From Ministeria vibrans ATCC 50519 (lineage: Eukaryota; Opisthokonta; Filasterea): a stretch of DNA of 42,127 nt. The position numbers were made by a program, and so were the translations under genes. Positions 31,739 to 42,127 of this stretch are shown piece by piece. Below the pieces are notes generated by a model that was given only the letters and a program-made list of their open reading frames with translations, had not been told where the DNA came from and did not search any database. The stretch spans positions 1 to 42,127 of the forward strand of contig CALSCP010002820.1 of assembly GCA_943704425.1 (NCBI GenBank), read 5' to 3'. Within the stretch, counting starts at the first letter, position 1; every line of letters starts with the position of its first letter.

Positions 31739-32894
31739 CTCGTCGGCAATGAGCAGCACATTGTGCTTGCGGCAAATCTCATGGGCGCGCGCCATGTAGC
31801 CCACCTGCGGCACGACGACGCCCGCCTCACCCTGGATTGGTTCCACGTAGAACGCAACTGTCGTCGGGTTGGCCGTCAGATGCGCATCAAGGGCGTCCAA
31901 GTCGTTGTACCTAAATGTACCGTGTATCAGCGCACAAAGGCGTTTCAAAAAGTGTGTGTACGGGATAATGTCAAAGCCAGGCATGTACGGCCCAAAAGCA
32001 TCGCGGCACTCTGGGTCAGTGGACGACGAAATCGCCGCCATGGAGCGCCCCCAGAAGTTATTGGCAGCAAATGTCACCTGCGGGTCGTGAGAGTGAGTCG
32101 GATTGCAAAAGAAATTTCACGCGGTTTGGCGTCGTACTCTCGCACTGTTGTCTGGGATTCCCTTCTTCTCGTAGCCCCAGCGTCGCGCCAGTTTGATGGC
32201 AGTATCACCCGCTTCAACACCCGTGTTCATGGGCAAAACCTACGACGGAGATACAATTGAGAAGACGGTCTAAGTAACGGGCGCCTTACTTTGTCGTAGC
32301 CAAACATCTCTGTGATGTACTTGGCAAACACAGCGAGTTTGTCGTTGTGGAAGGCGCGCGATGTCAGCGTGAGGGTCGCCGCCTGGTCTTGGATCTTCTT
32401 CACGAGGCGCGGGTGGCAATGGCCCTGGTTCACGGCGGAGTAGGCCGACAGAAAGTCAAAGTAGCGCTTGTTGTCGACGTCGTACATGAAACAGCCTACA
32501 GGATGTCAGAGACGGAATGAGCCGCAAGGAGGCCCTGGTCAGTTGAATCTTCAAGCATAGGTATGGTCATGCAGGGAGTAGCACGTCGCATCGAAGCACA
32601 ATGGCGGAAACTCGGGCGAGATCGCGCGCAATGCGTGAGATGCCCTGTCAATCATGTATGTATGTCATGTACCTTCTCCGCGTGACAGCACAACGGGCAG
32701 ACACTGGTAGTTGTGGGCACCATACTTCATTTCCTGATCGATGATCGCTGTGGCCTTGTTCGACAGGCATCGTGAGCCCAAGCGTCCTATTGAGAGAGAC
32801 AGAGAGAGTCAGTTACGTTTTTTTCTTCTTCTTTTTTTTTTTTTCACACTTCCTCCCAGCGCGCCTTACCAACTTGAAGCGATTGACGAAGCAT
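31739..32894 (-). CDS. OAT: Ornithine aminotransferase, N-terminal half only (3' lost)
   Basis: PLP-dependent mitochondrial enzyme converting ornithine and 2-oxoglutarate to glutamate semialdehyde and glutamate. Six exons in phase: 32894-32870, 32786-32673, 32495-32290, 32239-32138, 32077-31962, 31910-31739; 245 residues. The start [16 protein letters not shown] is basic and lacks acids, like a mitochondrial presequence. Then follow [74 protein letters not shown] and [13 protein letters not shown]. The 51-nt intron 31961-31911 is stop-free, but removal restores the expected [14 protein letters not shown]. Coding stops at LLIADE, where family members continue VQTG. The second half, with the PLP-binding lysine, is missing, so this product could not be an active aminotransferase. 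It joins in frame to the GlnRS half downstream. Confidence 0.93.
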
Positions 32895-33076
32895 TTTTAG
32901 TATCAAAAGGAAATGTCAAAGTCGAAGATGAACAAAAAATTAATGTAATAATAATGTTGAATAATTTGTAAGAACAAAGAGGTAAGTTGACTAACTCATC
33001 CCGCGGTTGCATCTTTCTTCCCACCGCAATACGCCATCCCATCCGCGACTGATTTTTTATTTTTATTCTTTTCTTA
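32895..33076. promoter_or_regulatory. Divergent promoter region, OAT / VPS13
   Basis: 182 bp between the start codons of minus-strand ornithine aminotransferase and the plus-strand VPS13 gene. A/T-rich with a TTTTTATTTTTATTC stretch just before the VPS13 ATG. No firm core promoter element is visible; the assignment is positional. Confidence 0.4.
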
Positions 33077-36000
33077 ATGTTTGAAAGCCTGGTGTGCGGC
33101 CTGCTGGAGAGCCGCATTGGCTCGTTCGTTCATTTAGACTTGAAGTCCTTCTCCATCGCTGTGTGGAAAGGCGACGTGGAACTGACCAATCTCCAACTGA
33201 AACCCGACGCTCTCAGTGAATTGCTCCCTCTCAATGTCGTGCGGGGCACCATCGGGACCCTGCGTCTCAAGATACCCTGGAGAAGCCTTGGAAGTCAGCC
33301 GGTCATTGTCGAAATCGACAACCTCTTCATTCTCACCGGTCCCAAACGCGACAGCGAGGTACAGCCCCGTCGCCCCGCCCCCCGCCCGACCCTCTGCAGA
33401 CTATCTCTCTTACCGCTCCTCCTTCCGTTCTTAGTTTGACGTGGCGACGGAACGCGCCAAAGCACAAAAGACAAAACGCGACCAGTTGGAACAGTTAGAG
33501 GCAGTGCGTCTGTCGCTGATGGAAGCCGACGACGCCAATGGCTCGTCCAAGGACGCCACCTCCTCCCTGCTCAACTCTCCACTCGTCATGAAGATCCTCC
33601 GCAACCTCCAATTTTGCATTCGCTCCATACACATTCGCTACGAAGACACCCTTCTCACTCCACAGGTTCTCCCTGAAACACACACACGCACATGTCAACT
33701 CTCTTTTCTCTCTCTCATTCTATCACTTTGTTTCTTTCCCCCCTCTTTTCTCTCTTTCACACACACATACACACACACACTCACACTCACTCACTCTCTC
33801 CCCCCTTTCTCTTTTCTATGCCCAGAATCCCTTTGCCGTCGGCCTCACTCTTTCGCACGTGTCTGCCCAGACTGTCGATGAACAGGGCAACCGGACGTTT
33901 GTCTCCAATGACGCCCCTGTCATGCTCAAAGCGTGCAAAATTGGCCATCTTGCCGTCTACTGGCACCCCAACGTTTCGCCCGAGGGTCGTCTTGCTCAGT
34001 TGCCTGCCGACGTGTGCTTTCTTCGCATGTCACAACTTATCGCTTCGTCCCCTTCGGACCTACTCGCTTCCGCTGCCACTGTAACTCCCCTGTGGCAATC
34101 GGTCCTCTCACCGCACTACATTGTGGAGCCCGTCACCGCTTCCGCTCACCTCAATCTCATTCAGGGCTCTCCGCTGCCCCTCGACCGTCCTCAGGCACTG
34201 GTGGAACTCACCATCGAGCGCGTTTCACTGTGTCTCGACAAAAACCAGTACGACGGTGCGCTCATGCTTGTCGATGCCATCGATCATCAACGTCGACGTC
34301 TTGCTCATTTCGTCTTGCGTCCCTCCATGCCCATTGCCAAAGGTCACGCCGCGCGTCTTTGGTGGTCCTATGCGGCCGCAGTGCTCACAAAAGACGTCAA
34401 GAGGCGTCGCAAAGAGTCCTCGTGGGCTCACATGTCGCGTGTGTGCGCCGCACGCCATCGATACGTCGCGCTCTATGGGTCTCTTTTGGAGATGGAGCGA
34501 TCGAAAAAGAAGAAAAAGTCCCTGGAGACGATGCAAACGGATCTTGACAAGCTCGAAGACACACTCGAGTTTGATCAAATTCGCATCTTCCGCGGCCTTG
34601 CCCTCGTACACACCAACCGCAAGCTCGCCAACGGACCGCTCGTTGTTAAGGTCGCGTCCAAGCCCGTCGTCGACACCGCACCCACCGCCCCTGCCACCAC
34701 GTCGACGTGGACCTCGTATTTCTCTGGGTGGCTCTCGTCCTCGAAACCATCCTCTTCTTCTACATCAACGACGGCATCCTCACCCCCACCACCAACACCT
34801 GCTGTAGCAACAGCTACTGCTGCAGTTCCCCTTGACTCACCCTCCTCCAATATGTCACTCACTGTCGAACAGCGACAGGCACTCTCGGACGCCTTGGCAC
34901 GCGAGGAAAAGTCCATTGCCAGCATCGATGCCAGCAAACTTCCGCTTGACTATGTCCAGTGGCAATTTAAAGCGCGCCTCAACGAGGGCCACGTTGCTCT
35001 TTTTCACGCATCTTCATCTGCCTCCCGTCGACTCCTTGCCGATCTCTTTTTCTCGCCCGTCACGTGTACTTTGCAGTCTCGACCCCGCAACCGTGCTCTC
35101 GCGGTCACCGCCTCGCTAGGCTCGCTCGCTCTCTCTTCTCGTCGCGAACCTACGGACTCGACCATGTGCAAGCTCTTGCGCCCCTGTAGCGACGCTGCCA
35201 ACATTGACACCAATCCCTTGCTCTTCTTCAGTTTCGATAGCGCTCCTGTCGATGGTCGTGCCGACCGTGCCGTCGAAGTGCGACTTGGCGCCGTCCACTA
35301 CGAACACTCGTCGGCCTTTGTTGACGCTCTCGTCGATCTCTTTGCACTCCCCGAACAACTCGCCGAAGTCAAGCGGCTGCAAGAGCGGGCGCAGCAGCGT
35401 CTCGATGCGCTTCGACAGCGTGCCGTTGGTCAACTCAATACACTTCAGTCGACGGGAACGCGTCAAAACCTCGACCTGCGCATTCAAGTGCTCTCCCCCG
35501 AGATTATCTTGCTCGAACAGCACCGAGCACCTGCAACCGCCGTCTCTCATCAACACAGCGCACCACAAGTCCGCCATGCGCTTGTGCTCAACCTGGGCGA
35601 TCTGCGTGCTCGTTTTGGCACCGCACCTACCACCGCCCACGCCAATGATGAGCCTAGTAGAAGCGATAGTCCGACCTCCGCCTCTTCAACATTGCGTGGA
35701 CAGCTTGCAAAGTGTGTACCCGAAGACACCGTCTCGTACCACAGCTACTTCTTTGCCCTCACCGAACTTGGCGCATCCATCGTCAAGGTGGATCCTGTAC
35801 TACTCGAACCCGTCGCAGAATCGGCATCAGTCGTGCTTGAGCCGGTTGCCATTGGCCTGCGTATTGACACGAGCCGCGTACCACACGACCTTGCCATCGA
35901 GCGTGTGCGCATTGCCGCTTTTTGCGAATCCATCGACGTGTCCATTTCACGACAACAAATTCCCACCCTCATCCGATGTGTGCCTCACGGTCGTGACGCC

Positions 36001-39000
36001 GAATCTGTCTATGATGACAATGGGAAACTCCTCGCCTCCGATGCACTTGCTCCCGAGAGGGATGCTGGCGCGGCCACCACTATTGCCACGACGACAACAG
36101 GCCACGACAGTTCCCTGTTTGAGCAAGCGGCGCGCGAGCTCCATCAGGCACAAGCGGTCTACAACATAGTGGCTGCCGCTCGCGACACGTCAATCCTTGT
36201 CCATGACACCCCCCACTCCGAGTCTGACTCTGATGAATTTGTCGACGCGCCAGAGTCTCAAGGTGACCTCTCACTTGTCGCGCCGACTGCTACATCTGCC
36301 GGCAGTCGCAGCAGCGACGACAACGCTGCGGCCACTGTTGCCGAAACACTCGCTTCCATTCGCATCATCACCATTCATGCTCAGGTCGCTCATGTGAACC
36401 TTGCCCTACTCGACGAACGGCGATCCTTTGCCATCGCCGCTTTTGATTCTCTCGCCTTTTCTCTTCTCGCCCGCAAGCACGATGTACATATTGCGGCGCA
36501 GTCTAAGGCCTTTGCTGTGCACCACCATCCGCTCTCGGGCACCCCAACGCGTCTTCTTGCGTCTTTTGACCGCCATACCGTGCCCTTTCTTCATGTTGAC
36601 CTGAACTCAGTCAAGCCTGCTAGTCCCAAATTTGCCGGGCGGGGTCTTGATGGTGCCTTTGCTCTGGGCCAGTGCTCGGCGACTCTTGACGCGCACACCA
36701 TTGGCTCTATTGTTGCCTTCTTCAATGCCCTTGCCGACGACTTAGATCAACTCCACGATGAAGTCGACCCGAGCGTTGCAGCCTCCTCCGCCACCGTTGC
36801 TGCTGTCACCATCACCGCTTCTTCCAGTCCACAACCCTCCTCGACCGCCCAGGGACGCCGTCCTGCAAAGCAAGCTCGATTCGCGTTCAAAGTTGAAACA
36901 TTGTCGCTGGCGCTTGTGGATGCTGGCGAGCCTGTAGCACGCATCGACGGGTGTCTTGTGGACGCACAAGTGTTGCTGCTGGAGTCGCAAATCGAGGTGC
37001 GTGGTTCGCTTGGCAGTGTCAAGCTGGAGAACACTATTCGTAGTGCGCATCATCGTGCGGTCCTGGGATGCGGTGAGGACCTTCATCAACCCGCTCTTCA
37101 GTTTGAGGTGGCGCTGTTCGACCAGCCAGAGCGCGTCATTGACGTTGGCGTGTGTCTCAAACTTGCCGAGGTTCGCTATCTTCATTTTGGGCCGTTTCTC
37201 AAGGTCGTCTTGCTCTACCTCGACAAACTTCTGGCATCCACCAAGTCGTCACGTTCGGCAGACACCAAGAATGTCCTCGCGCCTGCAACAGAAGCTGCGT
37301 CTCCAAAGGGCGACAAGAAATCACGCGTCTCTCTTGACATTGAGTTGCAAAGTCCTGTTGTGATGCTGCCCGCCTCAGCCTCGGCCAGTGGCGACAAGTA
37401 CCTTCAGTTGCGTCCCGGTTCACTGACCATCACCAATGAGTTTGTGGCCGCTGACGACACGCAGGGCGAGCTGGTTGAGCGACTCACTCTGAGTCTGGCG
37501 GACTGTGGTAGTGTCTGTCTCGGCGTGCCCTTGCTCGTCGACACACGTGCCACCATATCTATTGTGCGTTCGACCGTGTCTAGCGACGGAGACGACACAA
37601 CTGCCATGCAGCAGCATGACTTGGTTGAGTTGGACATTGTCATTGATGCGATTCAGTTGTCGCTTACTCAAGAACAGTACATCTTTTTGCATTCCGTGCT
37701 CGAGCGAAACGTCACCGCAGACGCACCTTCGTCGTGGCGCGCCCTCACCCACTCACTTCGACTCGACGCCGCGCTTTCTCCAAACCCACCCGTCTCAGCG
37801 TTCACCACCACCAACAACACCAACAGCGACGTCGCTTCGTCAGAGACCACTGGTCCCTCAGCCATGACCAAAAGCGTTGCATCTTCTTCTTCTTCTCTCA
37901 AGTTGGCCGTCAAATGCCAAGAGGCGACCGTTGATCTCTATGGTGACGCCCAAGGGACGATGCGTCTTGGGCGGCTTGAAGTTCACCATCTAGACTTTTG
38001 TCTTGCACAACTGCCACCGTCCACCATGGACAACAAGACGCTAGACATGTCGCTCACCGTGGGTACTTTTACTCTGCTTGATTTGCGTGGCGCTCGTCAG
38101 TGCGCTCTCGAATCTCGCGTTGTCCTCAACAATTCCTTGCCCGAGACTAAGCCATGTGACGAGACCACTGCGACAGCTTCACTACCGCAACTTTCGGTCG
38201 CCATTGTGACGTATGCGGACGAGCGTGTCATTAACATTCAGCTGCGCTACACCGAAATTCATCTGGTGTACGACTGGCTCGCCGACCTGGCCATTTTCTT
38301 TGACACGTCGACGGCGATTGCTGTTGCCTCGGACGCCGCCGCCGCCTCGACTTCTACGCGCGCCTCCATTGCATCTTCTCAGCGCAGCATCTCCCGGAGT
38401 GTTGGTGGGCACAGCAGCACCTCCAGTGACCTGTCCGGCTCGCTTGGAGCGTCTCTACGCGTCCACAGCGCCACCAGTACACCCGCAAGCGCAAATTTGC
38501 ATGCAGCGCAACCGTCGTCCAAGTCGACGCCTCTGCGACAGCGTATTTTGGTCAATGTGGACATGTGTCGAGTGTCGGCGCCCGGAAACCTTGCCGATGT
38601 CAATGCCGATACGCTTGTGATGGGCATCACAGGACTGTTGAAGCACGTCGACGGCGAGCCCACTGTCAGTGGCGCCACAAGCACCGAAACGACCGCCTCC
38701 ATCATGGGCCTCTCCGCCTACACCGTGCCCCAGGGTGTTTGTTTGGTGGGCGTCGCAGACGAAGATCGTCGTGTACTCGTGCGCCCATTCAACATCACCT
38801 TGCGACTTGCGGACACCAAACAGAGCGAGACCTTCTCCCAAAAGAATTGCACCCTCTCCGTCGACGAAGTGTACATTCAGTTGTCGCTACGTGATGTGAC
38901 GCTACTGCGCGACATTGCGCTGCACTTTCAATCGATCCCCAACAAAGTGCAGTTGCACCGCGACCGTCTGTTGGTTGCTGCACAGTCTAGCACCACCGGG

Positions 39001-41985
39001 CTCTACCGCCTGTCAACTGCCGAACCCGAGCGTTCCCACCACCGACACTCGTCCATTTTGGCCGTATCATCGCCCACACCTCCTGGGGGCGTCACGAGTG
39101 GCACGTCTGCGCCCCAGTCGCATCCTCTCGAAGCGGCTGCTCCAATTGTTGTCGTGGATGCCATTTTTAACCTGCCCACTCTCGAAGTAGTTCTGGTGGA
39201 CGACACGGCGGCCGTCGATGTGCTCCTGCTCAATGTGACCGTCGACCAAGGCGAGGTCAAGTTTCGCGACGCAAACGCCACTCAAGTTATCGAGGGTTTT
39301 GCTACGGTGCGCGCAAGCTACTACAACGGCCGTCTATCCGTGTGGGAGCCACTCGTTGAGCGGTATCCATTCAGTTTTGAGTGGCGTCGCGGTCCGGGCT
39401 TGTTTGCAGACGATCCTGAGCCGGCGGACGAGGACAACGCAGTGCTTGTCAACGAGAGTAGCCTAACCCTCTCCACCTCGTCGTCGTCTCCTTCCAATGC
39501 TACCGGCACCTCTGCCCCCATCACGACCTCAACCACGACTACAACGACTCGTGCACCTCGCACATCGAACGCGACCAAGGGAGCCGACCCCGCCGATGCA
39601 GTGATTCAGACGTACTTGTATGCGACTTCGTCGGAGCGACTCAATGCGGACGTGACCCTGTCGTTTCTCACCTCGGTACTGCCCGCTTTTTATCGTTGGC
39701 AATCGCTTCTTGATGACGCGGAGCAGCGCAAGGAGAGCATGGCGCACCAGCGCGTCTCCTTTCGTCCCTACGCCTTGTGCAACCTACTCTCCGTGCCAGT
39801 CGAGATGGCCACGACAATGGCACGCGCCAGTGCCGACGATCTGGACGCAATTTCATTTACGTCCGTGGACATCTTTGAGACGGCAAACTTTTCATTTGAG
39901 CAGATCTATCGACGTGGCGATCGGTCGATTCACACGTCCGCCTCGCGATTACTTCACCTAAAAATCGACGGCATTGGCGGCGTGATCAACGACATTGACG
40001 TGAAGCAAGTGGGCACGCATGTGTTTGCGTTGCGCTACAGTGGTGGTGGTACGTCGGCGAAGACAAGCCGATGCGCGGATGTGACCGTACCACTGGCACC
40101 CTTGTCCATTCTGGAGAATCGCGAGGTGGTGCGTGTCGTGGTGGCGGTGGAACTGATCAATTCACGCAAGGTGGTGACGATCCGATCGCCCGTGGTCGTC
40201 GTCAACAACCTGCCGGACGTGACCCTTGAAGTGTGCATGCTGCCGTCGGCCATGTCACGTGCCCTGGCTGCCCAAGCGGCAAGTAGTGTGACGGCAGATC
40301 CCAGTGATGTCTCGAGCCAAGACTCGTCTGACATTGCGCAACAGACCTCACCGCGTCACATCGCAGTGGGCGTGCGACACACGGTGCGAGAGTACCGACT
40401 TGGGCCCATTCGACCAGGACAACGGCTGAGTGTGCCGCTTGCACTGCAACGTTGGCGCATGGTTGTGCGACCTGTGGGCGACACATATGGCTTTTCGGAG
40501 AGCACCCTTGACTGGCGTGTGCTGCACGGCGAACAAGGACAAGCGGTTATTCCGCTGCGCTGCGAGCGTGCTGTGGACGGTGGGGCTATTGCGGCCGACG
40601 GACACGGAATGTACTGTGTGGGCAGTGGCGCAGCGTTTAACATGATGGTGGTTGCGCAGTGGACGGGCACGGGCATGCTGGCGCAGGACGCATCGCGAGC
40701 GCCCAGCCACACGTTCACCTTGAATGCTCCCTTGGTGTTTACCAACCGTCTGCCGCGCTCCCTCGAGTTTGGCATTGAAGGCTCTGACATGTCTGCGACC
40801 ATTTCCCCGGGCGACTCCACGTCGCTGTACCATGCGGACTTTGGCAAGAAGATTCGCGCGTCTTTTTGTTTGGGCAGCGAGTTTAGCTGGAGCGAACCCA
40901 TCACGGTGTACAATCCGGAGGCGCCAAGCGGATCATCGACTCTGGACAACACTTTTGAGGTGTCGGATCGTGACTCGAGCACCGATTCGCTCGTGGTGAG
41001 TGTTTCTCACGACACTGTGCCAGGCAGTGTACGCACGCACACCGTGACCTTTTACGTGCCCTACGTTCTGTACAACTGCACCAACTTGCCGCTGCTGGTG
41101 CGCGAGACGGGCGCCCGCGGGGTCAACGCAGCGGGTTGCTACAAAAATATCGCTGGGAGTGGTGCGAGTATTGGCGGTGGTGGACGTGGCAGTGTGAGCA
41201 GCAGTCGTATTGTGCAACAGCGAGACGGCTGGACCGGTGACCATCCGTTGCCCTTTAGCTTTCATCACAGCTCCAGTCGTCAGACCGTCTCAATCTCGAC
41301 CTACGACAGCAGTGAGTTTTCCAAGCCAGTGCCACTCGATGCGAATGGCCAGGTGTTCCTTGTCGAGTGCAAAGAAGACTCGCGCATTGTTCCCTTTGGC
41401 GTCCGCATCGAGAGTGGCACAGGCGATGACTTTCGCACTCGGAATGTCTTCATTGGGCCATGGTATGAATTTGGCAAAACACGAATGACAATAATAATAA
41501 TAATAACAAGGAATAATAATAGTAATACTAAATTAATATTAATTTTCTTTTCTTTTTTACTCACGTAGGGTTGTCATTGTCAACACGACCAACTTTGCCA
41601 TGCAGGTGGCAGCAACGTCGTCGTTGCGGAAACTGGGTGAGAACAGTGAACAGTCGTTGCGGGTGCCGCATGCGGTGTCATTGGCGGCGCAATCATCGAC
41701 GCCCTTCTACTGGCCTGTCGACGACGGAGAGCGACTGGTTGCGGTGCGTCAGTTGGGACGCCCACTGAACTCGCGACAGCGCCAGCGACACAACGATCGA
41801 TTGCCTCTGTGGCGATGGACCAGCGGCTTTCCTGCGGGTGCACTCGGTCTCGGTCGCTACGTGCTCAAGATGCGCGAGAGTCGCGCGCCCAGTGGGAATC
41901 CAGAAGACGATCGGGTCCACGAGGGCTCCTGTCTCATCAATGTGCAAGTGAAAATGCACAAACACAGTGTGCTCATTGTGTTGAG
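33077..41985 (+). CDS. VPS13: VPS13 (A/C-type) bridge-like lipid transfer protein (3' partial)
   Basis: Second VPS13 paralogue of the window; transports lipids at organelle contact sites. Exons: 33077-33358, 33435-33665, 33826-41462, 41569-41985; 2,855 complete codons plus two bases. The chorein N-terminus starts MFESLVCGLLESRIGSFV and includes TLRLKIPWRSL and IRSIHIRYEDT. A long groove-forming repeat region follows, then the start of the VAB domain from about residue 2260 (SRKVVTIRSPVVVVNNLPDV). No UBA or lectin domain is visible in the part present, so it fits VPS13A/C rather than D. The splice at 41463-41568 (GTATGA to CACGTAG) restores GPWVVIVNTTNF. A GTACAT donor at 41986 follows TTGAG, and the next in-frame stop, at 41999-42001, lies in the presumed intron. 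The C-terminal APT1, ATG2_C and PH-like parts should lie beyond the window. Confidence 0.9.
33666..33825 (+). repeat. VPS13 intron 2 with pyrimidine and CA repeats
   Basis: A 160-nt phase-0 intron. It carries one copy of the dispersed pyrimidine motif (TATCACTTTGTTTCTTTCCC at 33721-33740) followed by CACA/CTCT dinucleotide stretches and acceptor CCCAG. The donor is GTTCTC. Protein continuity (LLTPQ to NPFAVGLTLSHV) supports the splice. Confidence 0.75.

Positions 41986-42127
<142 letters not shown>

Noticed and set aside
31350-31799. Plus-strand frame encoding a repeated [11 protein letters not shown]-type peptide
   Set aside because: It is a translation of the 33-bp minisatellite in the junction intron, with antisense exon ends on both sides; not a repeat protein gene.

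Overview
The window is nuclear DNA of a eukaryote. Genes are split by short GT-AG introns (mostly 50-320 nt), products are typical eukaryotic ones, and intergenic gaps are small. An SRF/MCM1-type MADS factor, a multi-domain carboxypeptidase D, a PTB+TBC RabGAP of TBC1D1/TBC1D4 type, and a VPS13D with UBA and lectin domains together suggest a compact opisthokont genome, perhaps a unicellular holozoan or a relative. This is inference; the species cannot be named. Homopolymers, triplet repeats and a pyrimidine-rich minisatellite family are frequent.

Layout. 71-1288 (+): 3' part of an SRF/MCM1-like MADS gene with polyAla and polyGln tracts. 1377-6912 (-): carboxypeptidase D-like membrane protein with four CP units. 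7040-21242 (+): VPS13D, about 4,687 aa, sharing a 127-bp divergent upstream region with the carboxypeptidase gene. 21328-22319 (-): THOC6-like WD40 protein. 22504-26906 (-): TBC1D1/TBC1D4-like RabGAP, nine exons, 1,184 aa as modelled. 27020 to about 28000 (+): an unrecognised multi-exon gene whose 3' end decays into a repeat zone with large diverged inverted repeats and a 53-nt A run (28185-29155). About 29179-29380 (-): one exon of another unrecognised, apparently truncated gene. 29629-31414 (-): C-terminal half of glutaminyl-tRNA synthetase, directly preceded on the same strand and in frame by the N-terminal half of ornithine aminotransferase (31739-32894). The two halves meet across a 33-bp minisatellite. 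33077 to the window end (+): a second VPS13, of A/C type, 3' incomplete.

Functional theme. Several genes concern membranes: two bridge-type lipid-transfer proteins (VPS13D and VPS13A/C-like), a RabGAP for vesicle traffic and a probable trans-Golgi carboxypeptidase. The rest are housekeeping (mRNA export, tRNA charging, ornithine metabolism, transcription). I see no operon-like or defence system. The most unusual objects are the OAT/GlnRS chimeric locus, the repeat family at its junction, the inverted-repeat zone at 28.2-29.2 kb, and the four-unit carboxypeptidase with two degenerate central units.

Exon boundaries were inferred by hand from splice motifs, reading-phase continuity and remembered family alignments; no search was run.
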